A stretch of DNA of 7,003 bases from CAYXRK01 sp964467615 (GCA_964467615.1 CAYXRK010000227.1:1-7003); one strand, 5' to 3'; positions 1 through 6,806 are shown, counted from the first letter of the stretch. The notes: generated by a model not told the origin, from the letters alone. Translations and numbers: made by a program.

Positions 1-1654
1 AACACTTCCCACTCGGGCCGGGCCTCGCCGATGCGGCGGCCCTGAATTTCCGGACTGAAGATAACGCGCCGCTCGGTGCTGTCTCGGTGACGCCGCCGGG
101 TGTTTCGTAGCGCGTCGCCGCGGGGAGGAGCAACACCGTATCGGCGGGGTCCACGAACATCTGGCTCGATAGCACAATGTCCATGTGCACGCGCAGCGGA
201 ATTCGCGCGAGCGCCTCCTCAACGTATTCCGGATCGGGCAAGACCTCCGTGAAACTTCCGCCCACGGAGAACAAGACGTCCAGTTCGCCGTCGTGCGCCG
301 CGTCGATCATCTCGGGTGCGGTGAGGCCCTTCGCGGCCGGCACGTCGAATCCCCATTTGCGCGACAACTCGAACGCGTTCTCCGCGTTCACCAGCTTGCC
401 GCCGGGGAAGGCTGTCGCGTATGCGCCCATCTCCGCGCCGCCTTGCACGCCGGAGTGGCCGCGAATCGGCATGAGGCCGCTACCCTCGCGCCCGACGAAG
501 CCCTTCGACAACGCGAGATTGACGATCGCGCGGACATTGTCCACGCCGCAGACGTGTTGCGTTACGCCCATGCTCCAGACGAACACGGCCCGCTGGGCGT
601 CGGCGATCATCCGCGCAAAATCGCGCATCTCCTCGCGCGTAGCACCGGACTCCTTCTCGAGCAACTCCCACGGCTGCTCTGCCAGTGCGCGGCGCAAATC
701 TTCGAACCCGGTCGTGTGTTCAGTGAGGAACGCCGCGTCCTGCCAGCCGTTCTCGACAATGTGGCGCATGACGCCGTTCAAAAACGCCACGTCGCCGCCG
801 GTGTTGATGAGGAAAAAACGATCGGCCAATTTCGTCCCGAACAACGCGCTTTCCGCCACCGACGGCACCCAATACCGCTCCATGCCCGGCTCGCGGTACG
901 TATTGATGACGGCGATCTTCGCGCCGTTTTTCTTCGCATAGTGGAGATACTTCGTCGCGACGGGTTGATTATTGGCGACGTTTGACCCAATAAACACGAT
1001 CAGGTCCGATGCGAGCCAATCGCTGTACGAGCAGGTCGTCGCCGCGACACCGAGCGATTCCTTCAACGCCACCGTACTCGGCGAATGGCACACCCGCGCC
1101 GCATTGTCGATGTTGTTTGTCCCCATCGCCCGGGCAGACTTTTGTGCAACGTAGTAGGTTTCGTTCGGGACGCCGCGGCTCGTCAAGTAGAACGCGATCC
1201 GTTCGGGCGATGACGCGCGGATGCGTTGGGCGATGAGATCGAGCGCGGCCTCCCAGGTTGTGACGGTGAAGCCATTCTCTCCCGCTCTTCGGATCATCGG
1301 CAGCGGCAAGCGGCCAAGGTCGCGCAATTCTTCACCGCGCTTCTTGCGTAACGACGCAACGTCTTCCAGTTCGCGCGTGCGCAGCGCGTCCATCGTGTTC
1401 AGCCGCAACAGTCGCAGCCGGATGTTGCAAAGGTGTACACCCGGCAACGTCCAATCGTGCAGGCCCGAGGTCCCGAGCGCGCAGCCGTCGCAGACGCCTT
1501 CCGACAAGATGCGCCACGCGTAGGGAAGCTGATCGAGATTGTCCGTGAGCGCCTTCCAAATCTCGACGTAGTTGTTTGGCCTCTGCTCACCCAGGCCGAA
1601 CGGAGACAGACCGGCCCAATGTTGCGGTGTCCAACCCCGCTTAATCTTCTTCAT
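1..1654 (-). CDS. Molybdopterin oxidoreductase, FdhF/YdeP-type (formate dehydrogenase alpha-like), 3' partial, with an apparent frameshift
   Basis: Cytoplasmic molybdopterin-dependent oxidoreductase of the formate dehydrogenase-like (FdhF/YdeP) group; its true substrate is not shown by the sequence. My own minus-strand translation from the ATG at 1654 starts MKKIKRGWTPQHW and stays open for 525 codons. Visible motifs: an N-terminal cysteine set C55-x2-C58-x17-C76, followed by NIRLRLLRLNT; AARVCHSPS, with C189-H190 at the position of the catalytic Cys/Sec-His of formate dehydrogenases; FIGSNVANNQP at about 221-231 in the cofactor-binding fold; and MPIRGHSGVQGG at 395-406, typical of this group. 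No Tat or Sec signal is visible. After GGVTET (to residue 525, position 80) the reading continues sensibly only in another frame, as STERRVIFSPEI then RIGEARPEWEV down to position 3, so one base appears to be missing. The C-terminal part lies outside the window; family members are about 700-800 residues. The start ATG overlaps the fdhD stop (ATGA) and has no clear Shine-Dalgarno, which suggests translational coupling. Family call secure; formate as substrate is only a possibility. Confidence 0.9.
   Translation of the reverse strand, partial: MKKIKRGWTPQHWAGLSPFGLGEQRPNNYVEIWKALTDNLDQLPYAWRILSEGVCDGCALGTSGLHDWTLPGVHLCNIRLRLLRLNTMDALRTRELEDVASLRKKRGEELRDLGRLPLPMIRRAGENGFTVTTWEAALDLIAQRIRASSPERIAFYLTSRGVPNETYYVAQKSARAMGTNNIDNAARVCHSPSTVALKESLGVAATTCSYSDWLASDLIVFIGSNVANNQPVATKYLHYAKKNGAKIAVINTYREPGMERYWVPSVAESALFGTKLADRFFLINTGGDVAFLNGVMRHIVENGWQDAAFLTEHTTGFEDLRRALAEQPWELLEKESGATREEMRDFARMIADAQRAVFVWSMGVTQHVCGVDNVRAIVNLALSKGFVGREGSGLMPIRGHSGVQGGAEMGAYATAFPGGKLVNAENAFELSRKWGFDVPAAKGLTAPEMIDAAHDGELDVLFSVGGSFTEVLPDPEYVEEALARIPLRVHMDIVLSSQMFVDPADTVLLLPAATRYETPGGVTETAPSGALSSVRKFRAAASARPGPSGKC
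78..85 (-). other. Apparent -1 frameshift in the molybdopterin oxidoreductase gene
   Basis: Reading the minus strand, the frame that encodes the whole upstream protein ends its family-like sequence at VTET (codons through position 80). Directly after this the original frame gives APSGALSSVRKF, which does not resemble the family. Using base 80 as the first base of the next codon gives STERRVIFSPEI, the expected continuation. Adding a single base between 80 and 82 restores one open frame to the window edge. It may be a sequencing or assembly error, or a real disabling mutation. Confidence 0.8.
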
Positions 1655-2460
1655 GGCATGATCCGTTCTTGGCCGGTGTACACCGTTGCTTGGGCGTCCC
1701 GGCAAAACGCGGCGAGCGTCATGCCCATTCGCACTGCCGTATCGACGGCCATCGACGACGCGGCGGACACCGAACACACTGTGGGAATCGCCGCGCGGTA
1801 CGCCTTCGATACGATTTCGAACGACACACGCCCGCTCACCATAAGATAGCGCGCCTCCTCCAGCCGGCCCTCGAAGATCAACGCACCGATCGCCTTGTCA
1901 ACCGCGTTGTGCCGCCCGATGTCCTCGAAAATGGCCATCATCTCGCCGCGGCCATCAAACACCGCCGCCGCGTGCGCGCCGCCGGTAGCCGTGAAGAGCG
2001 CTTGCCGCGCACGCATCGAGGCCATCATGCGGGAGATCTCGACCGCGTTCAGAGTCACACTCTCGGGCATCGAAATCGGCGGCCCGTACACTTCTAAGTC
2101 TTGCGGTTCGCGCACGCCGCACACGCCGCAGGAGGACGACGACATCAACGTTCGACGGCCCTCCACTTCCTTTTCGACTCGCGATTCATCTATCCAGGTT
2201 TCCAGGCAGGCGACGAGGCCGGTTTCCGGATCGGGCACCTCATGAAATTCCACGCCCGCGTCGAGGTCCGTCACGATTCCCTCGGTGAGCAACAGACCCC
2301 GCGCGAGCTCGCAGTCAGCGCCCGGTGTCCGCATCGTCGTCGTCCACGCCGCGCCGTTGACCTTGATGTGTAGCGGCGCTTCGACGACCAGTGCGTCCGC
2401 GACAGGCTCCGAGCCGTTCGGGGTGGACCGCACCGCGCGTACATCTCGGACCGCCGTCAT
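1651..2460 (-). CDS. fdhD: FdhD, sulfurtransferase for formate dehydrogenase-type molybdoenzymes
   Basis: Cytoplasmic accessory protein of 269 residues. In E. coli, FdhD passes sulfur from the cysteine desulfurase IscS to the molybdenum cofactor of formate dehydrogenases, which is required for their activity. Seen here: the conserved CGVCG motif with C111 and C114, the pair that handles the persulfide; ATGGAHAAAVF at 158-168; EDIGRHNAVDKAIG at 179-192; SGRVSFEIVSKA at 209-220; and SVSAASSMAVDTA at 230-242. All are hallmarks of the family, and the length is typical. The ATG at 2460 lies 4 nt after the stop of the upstream hydrolase gene and has no good Shine-Dalgarno, so it is probably translated by coupling. 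Its own TGA overlaps the start of the downstream oxidoreductase. The adjacency strongly implies that the downstream enzyme is its client. No missing key residues. Confidence 0.97.
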   Translation of the reverse strand: MTAVRDVRAVRSTPNGSEPVADALVVEAPLHIKVNGAAWTTTMRTPGADCELARGLLLTEGIVTDLDAGVEFHEVPDPETGLVACLETWIDESRVEKEVEGRRTLMSSSSCGVCGVREPQDLEVYGPPISMPESVTLNAVEISRMMASMRARQALFTATGGAHAAAVFDGRGEMMAIFEDIGRHNAVDKAIGALIFEGRLEEARYLMVSGRVSFEIVSKAYRAAIPTVCSVSAASSMAVDTAVRMGMTLAAFCRDAQATVYTGQERIMP

Positions 2461-2464
2461 GAGG

Positions 2465-4132
2465 TCATTCGGACAGCGCTGGAAGCACTATCGCCGATGG
2501 ATGATCGTCATCATGGTGAAGTGTGATCGCCGCCACGCGCCCCTTGCCGTCAGTGTACATCGGCCCGCCATCGTTCAGATTCACTGCATATTTCGGCGCG
2601 TTTGAACCCGCAATGATTACGCGAACGCGATGCCCCGGCGGAAATGTCAGCGCAGTGTCCATCAACTCGACCTTGATTTCATACGTCTCTCCAGGCTTCG
2701 CGAACACCTCGCGATCCGTCCCTTCACGGAATCGAAGCCGCTGGATGCCTTCGCTAACGAGCATCGAGCGTCCATCGGGATATACGTCGGTCAGAATGAC
2801 GGACACGTCCGCGTCCGGCTGATCGCACGAGACGAACAAGCGGGCGTAGGGCAGTCCGGCGATGCCGAGCGGAGCGCTGAGCGCCTCGGTTTCAAACACG
2901 GCGACATCCGCGCGCGCTTCGTTTTCCCGCTGGTCCTGTGGCCCGCCCTTCAAGGCTTGCGTGAGCACATGCCCGCCAAACGTGGGGACGGGGTTGGCGG
3001 GATCCGAACGAAACACGGTCGACTCGTCGCCGCCTGAGCCATGCGTTCGCGCGAGCGAACTTCCGCCTTTCTGCACGTGCGTCAATTCGAGCGATCTCTC
3101 CGTCATCCCGGCGGGTGGCCAGGAGTCAGCCGTCTTCCACTGATCCTCGCCCATTTGGAAGTACGTAATCGGCGCGCCATCGTCCGCGCCATTGGATTCG
3201 CCGCGGAGCCAATGGTCGAAGAACCGCTGCGCCTGCTTCACGTCGTAGTTCTCCGCACTGGGATACTCGAGCCCCCCGTTGCGCACCTGGCCGGTGCGGT
3301 GCAGCCACGGGCCCATGATCAAGTGCGCTTTGCCGCGCGCGTTCGCGTCGCCCTTATCACGGATCGACAGCAACGTGTCAATCACCGCACTCGTATAGAT
3401 GTCGTACCAGCCTCCGATGATGAGCATCGGGACCTTCAATTCGTCGGGACGGATGAACGTCCGTTCGAGCGTGTTCGTCCAAAATGCGTCATGCACGGGA
3501 TGCGCGATGAGCTGGTCGCGCAACGGCCAGCCGAGTTGCGCCAGCATCGTCACGAACTCGTCCCAGAGCACGCCGCCGTGGAAGTACACGCCGTACTCCA
3601 AATTCAGCGGCATGACCATGGGCACGGCGCATACATGATTTGGATGATGTTGCGTCATCGTGCGATATTGCACGGCCCCCAACGCCGAGGGGCCCCACGT
3701 GCCCACCTTGCCGTTGCACCACGGCTGCTTCACGATCCAATCGATCGTGTCGTACCCGTCTTCGCCGTTCCCAGCGATTTTGCCCGGAGCGGCGGCGGCC
3801 TTCGAGGCGAAGCGGTCGCGCCAATCCGTCACGACGAACGCGTAGTGCGTGTCCGTGAAGAGCGGGCCGCGTTCCGAAGAGTCCGCCTTGGCCCACCATG
3901 TCCGCATGCGGGATTTATCGTACGGCGTTTGAATCAAAATGACCGGATAATTCTTGGCCTTGTCCGGCACGTAGACGTCCGCCGCGAGCGATTTACCGTC
4001 ACGTAGCGGTATCGCCGCCTCGGACGACTCGAACGGCGCTCCCTCCGGCAAAAACGCCGACGCAACCGCGCCGAAACCGACGGCAGCAACAAGTAGGAAC
4101 CTGGGGACCATGCCTCGATAGTCTCGTTTCAT
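2465..4132 (-). CDS. Secreted CocE/NonD-family (peptidase S15-like) alpha/beta hydrolase
   Basis: Predicted exported serine hydrolase of 555 residues, related to cocaine esterase CocE and X-Pro dipeptidyl-peptidases; it cleaves ester or amide bonds, with unknown substrate here. The start is the ATG at 4132 (MKRDYRGMVPRFLL), preceded by GGAGAA at 8-nt spacing. A longer open frame reaches back to 4723, but that part is antisense to the transporter gene and looks non-coding. Residues about 1-26 form a signal peptide (basic start, hydrophobic core, likely cleavage after ASA). The catalytic domain shows TPYDK with Y71 (oxyanion-hole Tyr in CocE), the nucleophile S149 in GTWGPSALG, the acid D244 in GGWYDIY and the base H278 in MGPWLHRTG. 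The nucleophile elbow has Ala after Ser where many relatives have Tyr. From about residue 400 the sequence fits the C-terminal jelly-roll domain (SVILTDVYPDGRSMLVSEG; FPPGHRVRVIIAGSNAP). It is the first gene of the operon with fdhD. Family and catalytic triad secure; substrate unknown. Confidence 0.93.
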   Translation of the reverse strand: MKRDYRGMVPRFLLVAAVGFGAVASAFLPEGAPFESSEAAIPLRDGKSLAADVYVPDKAKNYPVILIQTPYDKSRMRTWWAKADSSERGPLFTDTHYAFVVTDWRDRFASKAAAAPGKIAGNGEDGYDTIDWIVKQPWCNGKVGTWGPSALGAVQYRTMTQHHPNHVCAVPMVMPLNLEYGVYFHGGVLWDEFVTMLAQLGWPLRDQLIAHPVHDAFWTNTLERTFIRPDELKVPMLIIGGWYDIYTSAVIDTLLSIRDKGDANARGKAHLIMGPWLHRTGQVRNGGLEYPSAENYDVKQAQRFFDHWLRGESNGADDGAPITYFQMGEDQWKTADSWPPAGMTERSLELTHVQKGGSSLARTHGSGGDESTVFRSDPANPVPTFGGHVLTQALKGGPQDQRENEARADVAVFETEALSAPLGIAGLPYARLFVSCDQPDADVSVILTDVYPDGRSMLVSEGIQRLRFREGTDREVFAKPGETYEIKVELMDTALTFPPGHRVRVIIAGSNAPKYAVNLNDGGPMYTDGKGRVAAITLHHDDDHPSAIVLPALSE

Positions 4133-4138
4133 CGTTTC

Positions 4139-4144
4139 TTCTCC
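4139..4144 (-). promoter_or_regulatory. Ribosome binding site of the CocE-like hydrolase
   Basis: GGAGAA on the minus strand, with 8 nt between GGAG and the ATG at 4132. It supports 4132 as the true start, instead of the much longer open frame that begins at 4723. Confidence 0.75.
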
Positions 4145-4159
4145 GATTTCGCCCGACGC

Positions 4160-4188
4160 ATCATACGTCTTAACGGATGACGCGACAA
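4160..4188 (-). promoter_or_regulatory. Candidate sigma70-type promoter of the hydrolase-fdhD-oxidoreductase operon
   Basis: Minus-strand -35 TTGTCG (4183-4188) and -10 TATGAT (4160-4165) with a 17-nt spacer. The -35 matches 4 of 6 and the -10 matches 5 of 6 consensus positions. The start of transcription would fall near 4153, leaving a leader of about 20 nt with the ribosome binding site inside it. Found by eye only; the host's sigma factor preferences are unknown. Confidence 0.45.
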
Positions 4189-4210
4189 ACGGAAGTCCCG
4201 CTGATATTAT
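4182..4210 (+). promoter_or_regulatory. Candidate sigma70-type promoter of the transporter operon
   Basis: Plus-strand -35 GCGACA (4182-4187) and -10 TATTAT (4205-4210) with a 17-nt spacer; 4 of 6 and 5 of 6 consensus matches. Transcription would begin around 4217, giving a leader of only about 18 nt before the GTG start. Its -35 box shares bases with the -35 of the opposite candidate promoter, so the two could compete for polymerase or share a regulator. Found by eye only. Confidence 0.4.
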
Positions 4211-4219
4211 GCGCGGGCC

Positions 4220-4227
4220 AAGGAGGG
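4220..4227 (+). promoter_or_regulatory. Strong ribosome binding site of the MFS transporter
   Basis: AAGGAGGG, nearly a perfect anti-16S match, with 7 nt before the GTG at 4235. It decides the start: there is no in-frame ATG nearby that would keep the first membrane helix intact. Confidence 0.85.
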
Positions 4228-4234
4228 ATTTTGG

Positions 4235-5506
4235 GTGCGTCCGCGTTTTTTCTACGGCTGGTTTCTCGTCGGGCTGCTGTTTTTCATCTACGGGTTCGGC
4301 CTCAACCCGTCCTACGGCGGCTGGGGAATTTTCGCCAAAGCGATGATGGACGACCTCGGCCTCAAGCGCGAGGATATCGGCGGCGTCTTCGGCCTGTTCA
4401 CGTTTCTCTACAGCGGCGTCGGGCTGATCGTGGGATGGGCGCAACCACGCATCGGAATCCGCGCCACGATGATTATCGGGTTCCTTATGTCGGCCTCGGG
4501 ATTCGTGGTCACCAGTCAGGCCCATTCCGTGCTCAGCCTCTATCTCGGGTTTAGTTTGCTCGGCGGCGCGGGCGTTGGCCTCGCCACGATCATCCCGTGC
4601 CAGACCATCGCGCAGAATTGGTTCGTCAAACGCCGCGCGCTCGCGATCGCGATCATTTTCACCTCCGGCGGAGTCGTGGGCGGGTTCTTCCCGAAAATAG
4701 ACCACTACATGATCGAGGAGCACGGTTGGCGAGCGGGCTGGCTGCTCATCGCGTGCGTGTCCGCCGTATGTGCGCTGCTGACGTTTATCTTCGTGCGCGA
4801 TACACCTGAAGAGATGGGACAGCGGCCCGATGGCGGTTCGCCGCCAAGTCCCTTCGATCCTGAAGAACCGACCGTTGCACTATCAACTCCGTCCGTTCCT
4901 CTTCGTGAATGGACTTCCGCCCAGGCCATTCGTACGCGACACTTTGCGCTGCTCGTCTTTGCAGGTTGCGCGTACGCAGTGCCCTGGGGCGTCGTGTCCG
5001 CGCACGGCAAACTGCACTTTGGGGATGTGGGCTTTGAATCCACTGTAAGCACAGACCTCATCGGTATGATGTTCCTCATGAGCTCATTCGGGCGCCTCTC
5101 CGGCGCGCTGGGCGATTGGCTCCGTCCCGAATGGGTGCTGGCCGGATCGCTACTCATGGAATGCGTCGGCGTGCTAGGGATTTACTACGCGCCTTCGGAG
5201 TCTATCGCTTATGCGAGCGTGACCGTCTTCGGCATCGGCTTCGGCGCGGCGTACATCAGCGTGCCCGTTGTCTTTTCGGCGTTCTTCGGCCGCAAAGCTT
5301 TCGCCATGACCTCGGGCGTCCGCATCTTCATAACCGGAATTTTTAATGCTCTCGGCCCATGGCTCGCAGGCCGCGCGTTCGACAAGCTCGATTCTTACTT
5401 CGTCCCCTTCATGACGCTCATCGCCCTCACGTTCCTTGGCGCGATCGCCGCTGCAACGTTGCGACACCCCGGGGAAGCCCCCGGAGAAGCGGTTTCTTTA
5501 CGCTAA
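4235..5506 (+). CDS. Major facilitator superfamily transporter, oxalate/formate antiporter-like (OFA/monocarboxylate type)
   Basis: Inner-membrane transporter of 423 residues, a usual length for MFS. Twelve hydrophobic segments can be placed roughly at 8-28, 48-68, 76-94, 98-122, 135-155, 166-187, 235-255, 272-292, 298-317, 322-344, 357-378 and 388-408, with a long polar central loop at 188-232. The start FYGWFLVGLLFF and the segment after helix 6, RDTPEEMGQRPDG (188-200), are typical of OFA and monocarboxylate-like MFS proteins. The loops after helix 2 (GWAQPRIGIR, 67-76) and helix 8 (GRLSGALGDWLRP, 286-298) are degenerate forms of MFS motif A. The start is GTG with a strong ribosome binding site. 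It is divergent from the hydrolase-fdhD-oxidoreductase operon and 12 nt upstream of the DUF1186-like gene, so those two are probably cotranscribed. A small carboxylate is the likely cargo by family; the actual substrate and direction are not determined. Confidence 0.9.
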   Translation: MRPRFFYGWFLVGLLFFIYGFGLNPSYGGWGIFAKAMMDDLGLKREDIGGVFGLFTFLYSGVGLIVGWAQPRIGIRATMIIGFLMSASGFVVTSQAHSVLSLYLGFSLLGGAGVGLATIIPCQTIAQNWFVKRRALAIAIIFTSGGVVGGFFPKIDHYMIEEHGWRAGWLLIACVSAVCALLTFIFVRDTPEEMGQRPDGGSPPSPFDPEEPTVALSTPSVPLREWTSAQAIRTRHFALLVFAGCAYAVPWGVVSAHGKLHFGDVGFESTVSTDLIGMMFLMSSFGRLSGALGDWLRPEWVLAGSLLMECVGVLGIYYAPSESIAYASVTVFGIGFGAAYISVPVVFSAFFGRKAFAMTSGVRIFITGIFNALGPWLAGRAFDKLDSYFVPFMTLIALTFLGAIAAATLRHPGEAPGEAVSLR

Positions 5507-5510
5507 GGTG
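5505..5510 (+). promoter_or_regulatory. Ribosome binding site of the DUF1186-like gene
   Basis: AAGGTG overlapping the stop codon of the transporter gene, with 8 nt before the ATG at 5519. The placement supports cotranscription and sequential translation of the two genes. Confidence 0.6.
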
Positions 5511-5518
5511 CTGTTCCA

Positions 5519-6346
5519 ATGACAAATGATCCAGTTACTTCAGGAGGCAACATCCCACTCGACTACGCGCCGCCCGTTGCTGACCTGCTCGCTTTAGGCC
5601 AAGGCAAGTCGTACTTTGAAAACACATGGTCGAAGTATCTCGAAAAAGGGTTCACAAACGAGCACATTCCTGAACTCATCCGAATGATGACGGACGATTC
5701 ACTCCTGTGGGCGGATCAGGAATCAAGCGAGGTCTGGGCCCCGCTCCACGCGTGGCGCATACTGGGTCAACTGCGCGCGCAGGCCGCCATTGGGCCGATC
5801 ATCGGTATGCTGCACTACCTTGATGAACGCCAAGATGATTGGATGGCCGACGAATTGCCTCTGGTACTCGGCCTCATTGGCGCTGCGGCGATATTTCCGC
5901 TTCGATCGTATCTCATCAACGAATCGAATGGGCCGTGCGCCCGCGAGACCTCCGCGAGCGCGTTGAAGGAAATCGCGATCCGCGATCCTCATGCGTACGA
6001 CGAGTGCGTCTCCGTCCTTATCCAACAGATGGACGCGTTTGCCGCCAACTCCGAGGATCTAAATGGCTCGTTAGTAAGCGCCTTTCTCGACCTCGGCGCC
6101 GCCGAGGCCGTCCCAAGCATCAAACGCGCCTTTGACGCGAACGCGATACCGTACTACTTCGTTGGGGACTGGGAGGACGTGTTGATCGGATTCGGCTTGC
6201 TCGAAAAGCGGCTCACACCCGAACCGAAGGACCCCTGGATCGAACAAATACAACAACTGGTAGACACGCGATCCGAAGGCGAAAAAGCGTCGAAGGTGTC
6301 AATGTCGTCCAAAACGCGCAAACGTCGGCGCAAACGAAAAAAGTAG
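5519..6346 (+). CDS. Helical-repeat (HEAT-like) protein resembling DUF1186, with polybasic C-terminus
   Basis: Predicted soluble protein of 275 residues with no signal peptide or membrane helix. Residues about 45-225 are paired amphipathic helices of HEAT-like type: HAWRILGQLRAQAAIGPIIG at 78-97, ADELPLVLGLIGAAAIFPLR at 110-129, ARETSASALKEIA at 141-153, and SLVSAFLDLGAAEAVPSIKR at 184-203. The run AFDANAIPYYFVGDWEDV (204-221) resembles the end of DUF1186 domains, a family of unknown function; I recognise this by pattern only. Many DUF1186 proteins, as I recall them, carry a SEC-C zinc motif at the C-terminus. None is present here; instead a polar linker ends in KTRKRRRKRKK (265-275), which could bind nucleic acid or ribosomes. 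The ATG at 5519 follows the transporter stop by 12 nt. Role likely protein-protein binding; no catalytic residues recognised. The stop lies 14 nt from the convergent stop of the CMD-family gene. Confidence 0.85.
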   Translation: MTNDPVTSGGNIPLDYAPPVADLLALGQGKSYFENTWSKYLEKGFTNEHIPELIRMMTDDSLLWADQESSEVWAPLHAWRILGQLRAQAAIGPIIGMLHYLDERQDDWMADELPLVLGLIGAAAIFPLRSYLINESNGPCARETSASALKEIAIRDPHAYDECVSVLIQQMDAFAANSEDLNGSLVSAFLDLGAAEAVPSIKRAFDANAIPYYFVGDWEDVLIGFGLLEKRLTPEPKDPWIEQIQQLVDTRSEGEKASKVSMSSKTRKRRRKRKK

Positions 6347-6360
6347 TCACGGCCGAACTG

Positions 6361-6765
6361 CTATTTCCCTCGCTCCTTCAGCACTTCCTTAAGAATCTTC
6401 AGCCCCTCGACCATCACCGGCACTCCCCCATAGGTGCACTGTTGGAAGATGACCTCGGCGACTTCCTCGCGCGTCGCGCCCACGTTCAACGCCGCATGGA
6501 TGTGCGCGCGCAACTCCTCGTGCCGATCCAGCACGGTCAACGACGCCACCGCGCACAACTCGCGCTGCTTCTGACTGATGACTTCGCGTGCGTACAGCCG
6601 CCCGGTGTAGAACATCGATATGTGCTTCGCCAGTTCCACGTCAAACTCCTTCCACAACGCGTATGCCCCCGCCGCCTCTCCCCCGTCTCCCTTCTTCGGC
6701 TCGCCGAACAGCATCGCAGCCGTCCGCCGTGTCTTTTCCTTCAATTCCTCGTAATCATTTGGCAT
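6361..6765 (-). CDS. Carboxymuconolactone decarboxylase (CMD) family protein
   Basis: All-helical cytoplasmic protein of 134 residues, close to the usual length of single-domain CMD proteins. The core reads KQRELCAVASLTVLDR (66-81), EELRAHIHAALNVGATREE (83-101) and VAEVIFQQCTYGGVPVMVEG (102-121), matching the gamma-carboxymuconolactone decarboxylase pattern, including the His in AHIHAAL and the final YGGVP. The CxxC pair of AhpD-type peroxidase members is absent, so a redox role of that kind is unlikely. The true decarboxylase works in the protocatechuate branch of aromatic breakdown, but no other gene of that pathway is nearby, so that role is not supported. The start is the ATG at 6765 (MPNDYEELK), preceded by GGAGGT at 9-nt spacing. 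A TTG at 6819 would add 18 residues but lacks this support. It is convergent with the DUF1186-like gene. Confidence 0.9.
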   Translation of the reverse strand: MPNDYEELKEKTRRTAAMLFGEPKKGDGGEAAGAYALWKEFDVELAKHISMFYTGRLYAREVISQKQRELCAVASLTVLDRHEELRAHIHAALNVGATREEVAEVIFQQCTYGGVPVMVEGLKILKEVLKERGK

Positions 6766-6774
6766 TTCGCCTGG

Positions 6775-6780
6775 ACCTCC
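6775..6780 (-). promoter_or_regulatory. Ribosome binding site of the CMD-family gene
   Basis: GGAGGT on the minus strand, 9 nt before the ATG at 6765. It decides the start in favour of the 134-residue form over the 152-residue form beginning with TTG at 6819. Confidence 0.8.
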
Positions 6781-6806
6781 GATCATTTGATGTGAAATTG
6801 GCTCTG

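Noticed and set aside
185..985. Long open frames on the plus strand opposite the oxidoreductase gene (also 177-941)
   Set aside because: They mirror the codon bias of the GC-rich minus-strand gene, give compositionally odd proteins with no recognisable domain, and lack a ribosome binding site.
3041..4006. 321-codon plus-strand open frame opposite the hydrolase
   Set aside because: Arg- and His-rich shadow of a gene whose catalytic triad is intact on the other strand.
4133..4723. N-terminal extension of 197 codons on the hydrolase reading frame
   Set aside because: It is antisense to the well-supported transporter gene, its sequence is rich in charged residues with no family likeness, and the ATG at 4132 has a ribosome binding site and begins a signal peptide.
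6347..6360. Terminator between the convergent DUF1186-like and CMD-family genes
   Set aside because: Only 14 bp separate the stops, with no inverted repeat or T-run.
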